From: Anthopleura xanthogrammica
Taxonomy: Eukaryota > Cnidaria > Anthozoa > Actiniaria > Actiniidae
Reading direction: 5' to 3'
DNA: 64,000 nt
Assembly (NCBI GenBank): GCA_964019055.1
Contig: OZ025209.1
Coordinates: 15,797,351 to 15,861,350, forward strand
Position 1 is the first letter of the stretch, and each line of letters opens with the position of its first letter. The notes under the pieces were generated by a model that saw only the letters and a list, made by a program, of their open reading frames with translations, was not told the origin of the DNA and ran no database searches. This document shows positions 17,319-28,977 of this stretch, one piece after another. Position numbers and translations under genes: made by a program.

Positions 17319-18374
17319 CTAATTAAGTACGCTTTCCTCAAGATAGTTCTTCGTGTTGCTAATGTTTTCCTTTTCCGAAATAGTTGAGAGAGATTTTCTG
17401 ATTTTACGACTGTCTAACGCGATAATGTAATGACTCTGTTCGTTCGAACTGTTTTTCAAAGGTGCTATTTTCAAAGAACGTCTTTTCCCCTTACAACACA
17501 ACAACGAAAGAAATCCTTTCCTGAAGTTCGGGACGCGCCAAGCGTAGAGAATAGGGTTGATTCCTGATGAAAAAAACCCGAGAACCAGTGTTATGTCTCT
17601 TGCGAGTGGTACCGTCTCACTGTCTCTACAAGAAGGACAGAATACGAGGATAAAATCTGTGACAACAAACGGACACCAAGCGACAAGAAACACAATTAAC
17701 ATGATGAACACAGTAGTTGAAATCTTTTTTTCTCTTTCCATTGCCTTCTTCGCAAAACTTGCTGTTCTTGCGTCAGAGTTCATAAGACTTCGAGTTTTCT
17801 CCTTTAAGATTTTTAATAAACCAGCGTATGAAAATAGCATAAAAGCAGTGGGTGTAAGAATCCCAAGTCCGTATAGATAGACTTGGAATCCCGCTGTTTG
17901 CCAGCCAAGACATGGCATCAGGGCAAAATGCGTCGAGAAGGCCCAGATGAGCACCAGTGAAATGCGAGCTCTCTTTTCAGTTACTATGACTTTATACTTA
18001 AATGGTCTGCTCACAGCGATATATCGATCAACCATCATAGCTGCAATCGTCACAATTGAACAAACACAAGAAATGATAGCAGTTATGTAAAACGAAAATA
18101 AAATTCTTTGATCGGAGTTCCAGTTCGAAGCAGCGTTCAAAGGTTCCACTCCCACACCAACAAGAATGTCAGCGACGCTCAAATTCAAAACAAAATGATT
18201 GGAAATGGTCCTTAACTTTTTTCCTGGGTCCTTAATGTACACAATACATACCATTGTATTCCCAAGGACGGTGTAGATACTTAGGAATATCAGTATTATT
18301 GCAATAGTGAGGTTTGACTTGAGGAAATAGCCTGGAAAAAACATCATGTACGGGGCCATCGTTCCATCGCTCAT
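17319..18374 (-). CDS. Class A GPCR, intronless, MECA/amine-like orphan
   Basis: A single 351-residue frame predicts a seven-helix receptor. Landmarks are Asn39 in helix 1, LSVAD with Asp69 in helix 2, DRY at 116-118, Trp144 in helix 4, Pro175 with Tyr183 in helix 5, WCPF at 233-236 in helix 6 and NPILY at 273-277 in helix 7, followed by a double Cys at 293-294 suited to palmitoylation. Counting back from Asp116, the helix 3 position that carries the amine-binding Asp in aminergic receptors is Ala, and the usual helix 3 disulfide Cys is absent. A missing Cys there with a short second extracellular loop is typical of the melanocortin/EDG/cannabinoid branch, so this is a MECA-like orphan rather than a classical amine receptor. 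Asn21 is a possible glycosylation site. The first Met was used as start. Confidence 0.88.
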   Translation of the reverse strand: MSDGTMAPYMMFFPGYFLKSNLTIAIILIFLSIYTVLGNTMVCIVYIKDPGKKLRTISNHFVLNLSVADILVGVGVEPLNAASNWNSDQRILFSFYITAIISCVCSIVTIAAMMVDRYIAVSRPFKYKVIVTEKRARISLVLIWAFSTHFALMPCLGWQTAGFQVYLYGLGILTPTAFMLFSYAGLLKILKEKTRSLMNSDARTASFAKKAMEREKKISTTVFIMLIVFLVAWCPFVVTDFILVFCPSCRDSETVPLARDITLVLGFFSSGINPILYAWRVPNFRKGFLSLLCCKGKRRSLKIAPLKNSSNEQSHYIIALDSRKIRKSLSTISEKENISNTKNYLEESVLN

Positions 18375-21046
18375 TTTGCCCCTATTTCTTTAAGCTTTTT
18401 AGCACAGATAACAAGCAATCGCAGACCACTGAGATTTAGAAGCGTGTAATCCAGAATTAATAGGATTTGAATAATAATCTTTTAATGAAGGTTGTAAACT
18501 TGTAGGTTTGAGCTTTTTACGAAGAACTTAGGATATGATTTGTCCACTGAGCATGGTAGATCATTTTATCCCGTGTCGAGTAAAGTGTACGAATTTACCA
18601 CTTTTATAATCGCTGCTTTAATTTCTGTAATCTCTTGACCATGAAATGAAGATTAGATACTCATTTAATTCCGTCTCATCTATCAGTCCATTCAAGGAAG
18701 ATCTCCGCACTTCGATGTATGATTGTTTTCGTCGTTAGATGGTATAGTTTTGCGCCTTCCTCATCAAGACTCAACCTTCCAGGAAAAAAAAACACATAAG
18801 TTTGTTTTTCCAAATCAAATTTCTACAAACAATGCTATAATCAAAGGAGTGTGAAGTTTCGAGTCCAGTTAATGGAATATATTTGCAAATCATACGCACC
18901 CTTGTAGACTCATTTGGTTGAGTGGTGATTGTTGTTGTCTTGACAACCAAGCTGTTATCCCTAACTGATTTTTTTTCTTGATTTTCTTTTCAATTTATCA
19001 AATTCTGCGATAACTCTTTATCTCCTAAATATCTTAATTTAGCACTTTATTCTTTAAAATACATTTTGAGTTGATTGTATTCGCAAAATTTGTAAACTAG
19101 TATCAAAAATGTGGGGAAAAACAGAGGATGTTTCTTCATTTCAAAAATTTGGAAGACCTTTCTTAACCGTCAAGTTGTTAATAGTGTTTAGTTAGAGACT
19201 TTGATCTCATCATGAGTTGAGCTGGAGAATCAATTCAATATTTCTTTATCAAGATTTTGATAACTAACCACATTATCTTCAATATCTGATGACTAAAATC
19301 GTACAGCGATTACCAATTAGATTATTAAGAACTAGTAAAGGGTCCATTGAAGAATTGAGTTCCTGAGTCATATATGATAATGTTAAAGATTCGATCAAAC
19401 GCGCGCTCTGAAAAAGTCAAGTGGTGGTAAAATGTTCGTTTTGGGATGAAAAATTGCCCGCCCAAATAATATATTTTATATGGTAAAGTTGAAATATTGA
19501 AAACCGTTTATTATTTGAGAAAGAAATTTAAGCCGGTTTTAGGACTTAGTTTTAGGATTCATTAGTCATGATGTTCGTGATAAACTTCTCATATGCATGT
19601 AGGTCACTCTTTCGATACCTTTCTTCTATTCTATCGTCTTTCTTTCTTCCTTTCTTCCTTCCTTTTCTTTTATCCTTCTTTTTCTTTTTTCCCCTCCCCT
19701 TTCGTCCTTTCTTCTTTCTTTTCTTCTCGCTGTAAATTATCGAATGATATAAAACACCTTGAAAGTCTAGCCTGATTCAAATTTAATCTATTCTTCAATT
19801 TCTTCCCCACTCTAATTCTATACCATGCATTTTCATCATCTTGTGGCTTTTGTGAATCACTTGTCGGTAACCAGTAGTCACACTTATTGACATTACTTTT
19901 CGTTTAAAACATACTAATATATCTTTTTTCTTTCATTATGTTTTACGATTGAGTTTTTTTGATACAAAGACATATACATTCTAAGTAAATAAGCCAAGAA
20001 GATAAATAGAAAATTGAAATTACATCTCACGGGTTGTTATGGATTCATTAGGAATGTGTTGTTAAGAAAGATCCTCCTTATAGATGAATAAAAAGTTAAG
20101 CAATTCATTAGTTAAATGTCGTACTAATTTGGGCAGCTCCTAGCTTAACTTTCGCTTATCCCAAACAGGAATAATTTCCATATTTTGGATCGCATTTCGC
20201 AGTTTTCTCCTTTCTTTGCGCAGATGATGACGCGGTTTATATGGCATTGTTAACACGTTCCAAGGTGAACAATGATTTGTAGGTTCAATGTTTCTTATTC
20301 TTCTCTTTGTTGGAAGGATTGAGGTACCCAGGCTACCTCGGTCTCTCTTTTTTTTTTCTTATAAAATCAGTTAATCTAAAAAAGTCAAAGCGTTGATAAA
20401 GAGTAAAGAATTAACTAGTCTTAATTTTTTTTTATTTAATAACAATTGAAAGCTGAATATTATGAAAATGACCAATGAAAAATTATAGCCTACTTTGCAT
20501 GCAACTCTCGTTTTATGCTTTATGGGATTCCTTTGTTGTTAAGATTACAGGACGAGGAGGACTGGAAAGAGTTGGGAGAACGAAGCCGGCCCGAAGCCGG
20601 CCCTAGTTTCTCGCATCAACTGTAATACACAGGAAGCCCGGAATTTGATTATGGGTTTTTAAAAGCCTGTAGGAAAAATGCTTAGTTTTTCTACGTCCTC
20701 GTTTCCAAGCTTCATTTCTTTTAATCCTTTTCGTCTCGTTCGAGAGAGATTTCATGGCGGCCATGTTGGAGGGCTAACAGTGCATGACAATAGATTCCAT
20801 TTCCCACGGGCCAAGGGAAAAGTCCACAACATGAACCTCTTCTAAGATAGCAGACATGGTGTATTGTGGTCTAGCTTGGGTCCAAACATCTTTAGTTCAT
20901 CATGCCTTATATGGTGTTTATTTGTATCGAAGCTAGACCATAATGCATCCTGTTTATCGAACACGGAAAAGGCCTATTGCTGCTGTGAAACTCCACCGTC
21001 TGTTGTTTTCGGAATTATAGAAGGTTTTCCCAATTTTAAACCATGT
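18375..21046. other. Long spacer, no gene recognised
   Basis: A CTTT-rich tract lies at about 19620-19735. The sequence GAAGCCGGCCC is doubled near 20583-20604. A short inverted repeat lies at 20856-20958. The rest is featureless A/T-rich DNA. Confidence 0.5.
20856..20958. mobile_element. Short inverted-repeat element
   Basis: TGTATTGTGGTCTAGCTTGG on the left is matched by CGAAGCTAGACCATAATGCA in reverse complement on the right. The span is about 100 bp, like a miniature DNA element. Confidence 0.5.
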
Positions 21047-21182
21047 GCAATAGACCCCTTGCACGTGACGTCAGGCAGCTCAATTTGGATAGCAAATTGA
21101 ATTTTAATCTCCTGAGAATTGAAACCTATTGTTTTGCCCACCGAATTGAGCTACATTCCGACGTGCTGCAAGGGATCTATAT
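21047..21182. mobile_element. MITE family 'AGACCCCTTGCA', copy 1
   Basis: It starts ATAGACCCCTTGCACGTGAC, continues with GCAGCTCAATTTGG, and ends with the complement (GTGCTGCAAGGGATCTAT). The span is about 136 bp. A partial right end of the same family is at 21520-21600, a full copy at 42365-42515 and an interrupted copy at 57234-57531. Confidence 0.75.
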
Positions 21183-21519
21183 TCTCTTGAGTACTATTAT
21201 ATGTGATGTAGCTCAGATAAGAAATTTTCTACATCGAGGCCTGAAATGGGAAAATATGGTACGACCATATTAAAAGGACAACGAATAATAATACGAAATA
21301 ACGCCGAACACACGTTTTATTCAGTGAAACTATAGTTCGTAACTTAGCACTGCACGACAACTAGCATGCAGGTCTGTCATGCATGCTTGCGCGTTACACG
21401 CAAGGTTGATAAACACGCGCGACTCAATGCGTTTGGCATGCACAGCCAAAATTCCCAGCCGTTTGTTTGTGTACCCCTCGCTGTACGTAACAGAAGCCCT
21501 TGTATCATAGCTAGTCTCG

Positions 21520-21600
21520 ATGTCTCTGAATTTGGAGGACAAAACAGTTGAGAAAATCGAGATTGAGCTGCTCTGGAAATTGCTGCAAGGGGTCTATTGA
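21520..21600. mobile_element. MITE family 'AGACCCCTTGCA', partial right end
   Basis: Contains AATTTGGAGGACAAAACAGT, GATTGAGCTGCTC and the terminal GCTGCAAGGGGTCTATT. No matching left terminus was found directly next to it. Confidence 0.6.
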
Positions 21601-22088
21601 CATATTTCGATCTTTCTCATCTGAATTGAAAGTTTGTAAATAACACTCCGTTTCAAGTAACCTTATGCGCAATAGCCAGTGATGCTTCAGGGTATGGTTC
21701 AGCCTATACTAGTAACTAAAAAATCAACTATATAAATCTAGATTATAAAAAGTACATCATTAAATCAATGTTCGGAGATTTGTGCCGTTCCATGCCGACC
21801 TCGCTTGAGAAATTTCTGAAAGAGGAAATCCTCTGAATGCAGCATAATGAGGGATCCTGATTCCTAAATTTAAAATCTCTTACATCAGATGTTGGGTTTT
21901 GAAGTAACAAATTTTACAAGAAAATTTTATGGCTAATATCAAAATGCTAAAGGGTAGACTATTTATGACAATACTATTTTTGCGAATTCGTTTTAGGCAG
22001 CGCTCTCGGCTCCGATTCTCTGTCATTCTTACTATGCATGTTCGACGACTTGACGCATGCGCAGTAAGAATGATAGGGTCTGAATAGA

Positions 22089-22225
22089 CCATTTTCGAGA
22101 TGTGCGACTGCTTTCAAAAACATCGCAGGCGCAGACATGATCTCGAGGCATTTTCGGGCAGAGTCAATAGCGCGCGTGATCTTGCCCGAAAATGCCTCTT
22201 TTTCATGTCTGCGCCTGCGATGTTT
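22089..22225. mobile_element. Hairpin element 'GACCATTTTCGAGATG', first copy in the duplication
   Basis: The arm CATCGCAGGCGCAGACATGA and the arm around GAGGCATTTTCGGGCA are repeated in reverse complement on the right side, giving a long imperfect hairpin. The left terminus TAGACCATTTTCGAGATG matches the element nested at 57302-57482. The right terminus is replaced by unrelated sequence. Confidence 0.7.
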
Positions 22226-22790
22226 TTGGGGCCTGGCATCTGATGACAAGGATTGAGACTTGCAATCCTACCTCCATATAAAAACCGCTGGACGTGACAA
22301 TCATGCCTAGGCTCAGTTATACTTTGAAACACCGAGTTTTTTTGTAAAACGGCTTAAATCTTGCTTATGCGCAATAGCCAGTGATGCTTCAGGGTATGGT
22401 TCAGCCTATACTAGTAACTAAAAAATCAACTATATAAATCTAGATTATAAAAAGTACATCATTAAATCAATGTTCGGAGATTTGTGCCGTTCCATGCCGA
22501 CCTCGCTTGAGAAATTTCTGAAAGAGGAAATCCTCTGAATGCAGCATAATGAGGGATCCTGATTCCTAAATTTAAAATCTCTTACATCAGATGTTGGGTT
22601 TTGAAGTAACAAATTTTACAAGAAAATTTTATGGCTAATATCAAAATGCTAAAGGGTAGACTATTTATGACAATACTATTTTTGCGAATTCGTTTTAGGC
22701 AGCGCTCTCGGCTCCGATTCTCTGTCATTCTTACTATGCATGTTCGACGACTTGACGCATGCGCAGTAAGAATGATAGGGTCTGAATAGA

Positions 22791-22927
22791 CCATTTTCGA
22801 GATGTGCGACTGCTTTCAAAAACATCGCAGGCGCAGACATGATCTCGAGGCATTTTCGGGCAGAGTCAATAGCGCGCGTGATCTTGCCCGAAAATGCCTC
22901 TTTTTCATGTCTGCGCCTGCGATGTTT
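22791..22927. mobile_element. Hairpin element 'GACCATTTTCGAGATG', second copy in the duplication
   Basis: Same as the copy 702 bp upstream, duplicated with its surroundings. Confidence 0.7.
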
Positions 22928-23065
22928 TTGGGGCCTGGCATCTGATGACAAGGATTGAGACTTGCAATCCTACCTCCATATAAAAACCGCTGGACGTGAC
23001 AATCATGCCTAGGCTCAGTTATACTTTGAAACACCGAGTTTTTTTGTAAAACGGCTTAAATCTTG

Positions 23066-24372
23066 CTTAAATATATAAATTCATAAATACTTATCCAAGG
23101 TTTCGTTCACTACTCAATACGTGTACGTTGCTATGACTACACATACTGCGTCATACGTTGCCATGGCAGCATTAATGTTTCCTTACACAGCAGGAACTGC
23201 TTCGTACAACTTCAATTTTCATTTGGGCTTCCTTTCTGCTGCTTGACCTCAGATGTTCTGACGTCATTTATTTCCATGTCTCGTCATGGCTGATGACGTC
23301 ATCGGAAATATAAATCGTAATATTTATTGTTTATTGTTCATTGTACACTGTTCTAGATATCAAGAGACAATTGAAGAATTCGTGGCGGCATGAAATGAAT
23401 GAGACCCGAGGACCGAAGAAAAAACGTGCTCGAAGGACAGAAACCTGAAAGTGACCGATACGGGGTTTCCATTTTTAATTTCATCTCCTCTTGGGCATAT
23501 GAAAATTTAGCAATTTAAAAGAGAAACCATTTTTTAGTACATTCCTTGCGTATTCTTTCTACTGTCTTATTCCTGGTTTTCAACCAGCTGATAAAAGTCT
23601 TTGAATCTCTTGCATTATCTACTCCAATATGTGGTCAAACACTTGTGATTCAGCTGATGAACATACTGCACAAGACTGAAAGGAAATTAAGTCAAGTGAA
23701 ACCCACCAATTGACTTCCGGGTACAGTCGAGTGGAATCGTCTACGTCAGATTTCTCAACTAGCGATTGGCCAACTTTGCCAACATCTCACGCGTTCTTGT
23801 CTGGTCGCGATGACAGCCAACACTTATATCACCAACAACCATAACATGGTTACACTAGGAACACATAATAATTTAAGGAATCAGTGTCTCAAATGCCACC
23901 TTGACCTTCATTGTCTCCTATGGACGACCATGCATACCTCAGTGCTCAGTGCTCCAGGATGCGAACTTTATCTGGCACATTATACAAATGCGCAAAACCA
24001 AACTGGAGGTCAAAGTCAACCATCACAGCTTAGCCGAAACGACCACTGTATTGCCTTAGACTGGTTCTGCCTGAGTTAGTTCTTAATGTTTTATCAAATA
24101 TGGTGTTTCCGACCCTTTTAAGGTTATTGTCCGTATAAAAAAGCCAGTTCTTAGTCCCTCACGACTTTCCAAACCACAGGACGACCAACTGTCTATATTT
24201 ACGATTTTTCTAATGTTGCGAGCCAGCCATCCGAACAACCATAATTTATCAATTAATTTGAAATTCATAGAAAAATTCTAATTTTGCGGCCACTAGCCTT
24301 AATTTGAAGTCCAAGCTTCCTCGCAGCAAGACTGAGAAATTTGAAGTAATATAAAGAGTTTTATCAAGTTCT
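23066..24372. other. Spacer, no gene recognised
   Basis: Two TGACGTCA palindromes lie about 30 bp apart (near 23260 and 23291), followed by an AT-rich ATATAAAT. This resembles a CRE-containing promoter, but no open frame or exon follows convincingly. The 3' untranslated region of the potassium-channel gene presumably covers the right part. Confidence 0.4.
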
Positions 24373-26842
24373 TTATATATTAGTTTCAGTTTTATAAGGA
24401 GGACCGCTGTCCTTATGATCATCCTCGCTATTTTCATCTATTTCTTTGATAGCCTCGTGTGGTATCATTTTCATTGCTCCATTCTTCTTATGAACAGCGG
24501 GCGAGTAGTGCGAGAAATCTCTTCGACGTAGAGAATCTGGAGTCGAGTGCGCAGACCGTAGCTCCCTTTCTAGTATTTTTCGCTCGAGGTACGGTGACTT
24601 CGGGACGAACTGATTTAAGCTCCGATAAGAAACCGTTCTTTCGGTTGGCGCGGTTGCCAGTGCTCCTAGTTTTCTCGCCTCTCGTTCTCTTCTGTTCATT
24701 TCCTCTTTATAGTAGTACTCGAAGTTCGAGACGATGACTGGGACTGGGAGAGCTATTGCTAACACTCCAGACAGGGCACAAAGAGTTCCAACAAGTTTAC
24801 CTGGAAGACAATCAAACTTATTTCATATACATATTAACAGGGGCGTATCCAGGGAGGCTGTAGCTCCCCTTCAGCTAAAAATCTTGAAGTGGAACAGAAA
24901 GCACATTTAAAAATATTTTTCCAAGTTCTGCAGTGTCATTCGCAACATTCAGTCAAGCCCCTCGTTATATTCTTGTCTGTATTCGCCCCTGATATATGAT
25001 ATCTAACTTGTCATGACTCACAAAAAAGGATAATATCTATGGGTAAAATAATCAGTAATCGATACATGGAATTTTATATTTTCCCCGACATTGTCGAAAT
25101 ATAATGTTAATAAACTTTTTTTTTCTTACAATTATATTTTAACAGGATGCTCCTTCACTTTAGTGATTTTCAAGAAGGTCCTTTAAAACTAATTTCATGC
25201 ATACTGGCAGGTTTTTTTTATTTTTTTGCAATTATATTTTAACAGGATGCTATATTTTATTAAACTTGTTGCCGAGTCTCCCTCACCCGAATGTAGCTGA
25301 AGATTTACAACGTTTTTCTGTTGTTATATCAACCAACATGGCGGCCATGGCTTTTGTTATTTTGTTGTTGTGGAAATGATTGCAAACCAGCAATATTAGA
25401 GTTTCTTAAAATTGACAAAAAAAATTGTCGTCACCACCGCCAACAAGCCGTTTAATTCCTGATCAAGGCAGTCTGTCCAGTCTGTCCGCGCTCAGATTCC
25501 ACGTTGTTTTGTGGTCGTCGAAGCGGAATCGTTTTAAATAATTCATTAACATCACCTGCATAACGTTAACGGGGGAAATATTTGGATGTGGTCAATGGAA
25601 CGACCTACTATTTATGACTGATTAATCAACTCCAACCCATTTCTAATTAACCGATAATAATTATGACAATGATCTCGAACGTTGATTGATAGACTCACCT
25701 GGAAGTGTGATAGGTGCTATGTCTCCGTACCCCACGGTCGTCATGGTAACCACCGCCCACCAGAAGCTATGTGGAATACTGGCAAACATTTGATTCTCTT
25801 GGTGTTCGGCGTAGTACGCGGCACTAGCGAACAAGATAACTCCCATCAATAGGAATAGGAACAGCATAACAAGTTCATTAAAACTAGAATGCAGAGTTTT
25901 GCCCAGGATATAGAGCCCTCGTGAGTGACGAGAGAGTTTAAAGATACGAGCCACGCGGATGACACGCATAACACGCAGAACCCCAACACCCCCGGCGTGT
26001 CCAGACAACGCCTGGGTTATATAGAACGGTATGATAGACAACAAGTCCAAAATGTTCAAAAAAGATTTGACGAAGCGCATCTTATTAGGAGATACTAGAA
26101 ACCGTAGGATCAGCTCAAGAGTGAACCAAGCTGTACAGAAAGCATTCAAGCCAAAGAACACACGCACATTCTCATTTTTTCCAGGTCTTGTTGTTTTTGT
26201 GCCGTTTGGATAAACCTTTGTGATTGGCTTACTATCATCCAATGAGGGCAAAGTTTCAACACAGAAAACACCAATCGAGAGAACAATGATAGAAAGTGAA
26301 ATTACAGCCAAGACTTTGGCGAAATTTGACGAGTTGGGGTTCTCAAAAGTGACCCAAATTTTCTTTAAGAATTTGTTGTGGTTCAAATCTTCATTGCTGT
26401 CACTGTTTTCGTCAAGCTGTTTTTTCGTTTCGGACTCATTTCGTTTCTGAATGACGTCTGTCAGCTCGAAAAATTCTATCTCTTCCAAAAAGATGTGTTC
26501 TGGAACATTCAGAGGTCGTTCGAGGATTCCACTAGATTGGTAATAATATAAAATAGCTGTGAATGAGCTACGATGTCGTTCGAAAAAAAATTCCTTTTTC
26601 TTGCTGTCAAAGAAGGTTTTCCTTCGCTCGCAAGACCCTAAGAGAGTGTTTGGGAATTGGTCGAGAGTGTGTTCATAGGTTTCGAACTTTTTTCCTCCGA
26701 TATTTATAATGACAATTTTTTCGTCGCCAACTGAAGGCTGAGTTACGTTGGTCAGCCAATCTTTTGTGACATGACTTGGGCGCCTTGTCGTCCCGGCCAT
26801 TGTAGTTGCTTGAACTGCCATTTTGAATCGTCGTGCAACCAA
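24373..26842 (-). CDS. Shaker-type (Kv1-like) voltage-gated K+ channel, 2 exons
   Basis: Exons 26842-25699 and 24800-24373 give 523 residues. The protein should form tetrameric delayed-rectifier or A-type K+ channels. A T1 domain covers about 42-132 ([20 protein letters not shown], then [19 protein letters not shown]). Then come S1 at about 174-195, S2 229-250, S3 261-278, S4 with R290, R293, R296, R299, K302 and R305, S5 323-344, the filter TVGYGD at 369-374, and S6 with the PVP hinge ([11 protein letters not shown]). S4-S5 ([11 protein letters not shown], then [13 protein letters not shown]) resembles Shaker most closely. The single intron falls just after the filter, at Gly382. The last residues are ETNI, fitting a class I PDZ ligand as in vertebrate Kv1. 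There is no obvious N-type ball. An alternative start at Met8 or Met15 is possible. Confidence 0.94.
24838..24991. mobile_element. MITE family 'CAGGGGCRTANCCAGG', copy 1
   Basis: The left end CAGGGGCGTATCCAGGG and right end TATTCGCCCCTG are inverted. It lies in the Kv1-like intron, starting about 37 bp from the edge of exon 2, directly behind the acceptor region. A copy with better ends is at 59526-59670. Confidence 0.65.
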
Positions 26843-28977
26843 GTTTGGTAGAAAAAAACGTTCAAAAAGTTCGGCTCAAACTTGTGAATTCAACCAATTT
26901 GAAAAGACATTATTTTTGCACCATTTTAATCCTTTGATGATAGCTTTGCTTTGATTCTACCACACAAGTACGAAGGTGAAAGCCACACATCAAGATGGCG
27001 TCAAACAGACTCTCCCCTAAAAGAAAATCAAAAATACAATTTCTACATTAATGATTCCTCTCAATTAAAAATCATATTCTGCTGAATTTAAAAGTTTACT
27101 ATTAACAGCAAATGCTAGTATTCTACTTTTTCTTTGTAGTAAAAGAATATAATATTTCGAACTTGATTGTATTTTCATCAAATGAATGCTCTTATTCCTT
27201 AGTACAAGAAATGAAAAGAACTCAAAATCTCCATAATTTTCTCTCCGAATTGAATTGTGTTTAAAATTGAACCATGGAAAATCGATTAAGTGAAAAGAAA
27301 ATGATTGCAATAGGAGTTTCCTGTATGTTTAACTTACCAGTAGGTTTTTATAACGGAGTGAGTTTGAAGTGGCTCCTTTGCCAAGCGTTGTTTAAGAATG
27401 CCAAACGAAAAGTGTTTACTCAGATAAAACTCCCTTTTGCAATTCAGATGTCGTTCAACCACAACATATTTTATCGCTATTATAATCTATGAACTCTTCC
27501 AGAAAACGAAACAACCAGAAATGAAGAAAATAACTGTTTTTAGTACGTTAGAACTTCAAAATTTCAAGCATACGATTTCCCATGACTTTGACAACGTATA
27601 TTCAAAGATAGTATGCAATTGAAAGCCGAATTTTTTATCAGTATATAACTGTAGCAACGGTTTTATCTTCAAATAAGTATTTTAGAAGTCAGTCATTACT
27701 AAAACATTGGATTTTTATGTGACGTAAAGAGAGTTGTCAGAAGGAAAGAACGAGTTGTAATTTTGGTGTATCCGCCTCGAGCGAGCTAGAAAATCGAAAT
27801 AAAAAAATCAGCCGAGTTTTGATCTTAGTTACACCATGCTGGGATCGAGGAAGATTATTCTAAATGTTATTCCCGAAACAATTGTATAAATTAGACTGCT
27901 CCTTTGAGTACTTTGAATTTTTAATAAAATTTAATTTTAACAAGAAAAAATGCAGATGTTTCTATATTTCTGTGAGTAACATAATCATTAAAAACGAAAC
28001 AGGATTCAGCCAAAATTATCACCACCATTAAATCCTAATTGAAATTCTATACCTATCCTTCATGTCGTAATAATTTAAAATTACAATCACTCAATTGCGC
28101 GAACACATTCAAAATTTTATCAATACTTTTCATATCACGTGATTGATTAAAATTCAGTTATTTTTTCCTTGTTTTGAAGATGAAAACCTCAAATTAAAGA
28201 GTAAACGATTCAGCGAATGAGAGAGCAATTTCCAAAGATAAAAAGTTAATATATTCATAGAGTCTTGTAAAATTCATCGAAGATACATTAATATTTTATA
28301 AGGGAAAATCAAATTTGCACTTCAATTCATACACGATAGAGTGTATGATCATAAATACCAAGGAAATTATGGGATAGGCAAGTTAATATTTTCATACAGT
28401 CTCAGTTATTAGACTAGGGGAAAATAGCTATGAGATATTCCAAGTTCTCATATATTTTTTGGCATATTTATTTTACTATTATTCGGGCAAAAGTTTATGT
28501 TTTGCGTCCACTCGTATCAAACATATGTGTGAGGGAGTCTTTTTAGAATATTTAAGTTTTTGTGCCGAGTTTTTTCGACGTCTGGTTATTTTTTACTGCT
28601 AAAGATAGACCCACTCTCATCATAACTAGATCAAGCTGTGACTATCCCCACCCCCAACGGGCAAACTGCTAAAGGAAGACATGACGTCATCTATCAGTCA
28701 TTTCTGTTGAATACTTTAATTATATAAAGACATGGGAAAATGTTAACTGTTTTGGGAAAATATTTTGGTAGAATTCCACCAGTTCGAGAGTGGCCGAGCG
28801 ATTAACTAAACACAGCGAGTCAAAATATTTTTGAATCAATTAGGAATATTAAGAATATTGACACCGTGGGTTTTGCACCTTTGGTGACTAATAACGAAGC
28901 TGTTGGTGTGGAAATGCGTATGACAATGAAAACGATAAGGTCAAATGGTGCCTTAATCTACACACTCAACGTTCATA
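26843..28977. other. Spacer upstream of the K+ channel, no gene recognised
   Basis: A/T-rich DNA with short incidental frames. The promoter of the K+ channel should lie just above 26842, but no clear core element is visible. A tRNA-like stretch near 28786 is discussed under rejected items. Confidence 0.45.

Larger units (their letters stand above)
21662..23065. repeat. 702-bp tandem duplication, no difference seen
   Basis: Copy 1 is 21662-22363 and copy 2 is 22364-23065. No difference was found by eye, and the incidental open frames of the two copies translate identically. Each copy carries one palindromic element (22089-22225 and 22791-22927) and a smaller hairpin built on TCATTCTTACTATGCA / TGCGCAGTAAGAATGA. 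A four-base CTTA follows the second copy. Either a recent duplication or an assembly artefact fits. Confidence 0.9.

Noticed and set aside
23283..23330. Hammerhead-ribozyme-like core (CTGATGA ... GGAAAT)
   Set aside because: Helix III does not close next to the GAAA, and no helix I partner is present. The CTGATGA is part of a CRE palindrome.
23810..24079. 89-residue open frame
   Set aside because: No similarity to a known family, no splice or promoter context, and a length expected by chance.
28783..28860. tRNA-like box A (AGTGGCCGAGCGATTAA)
   Set aside because: No box B or cloverleaf follows.
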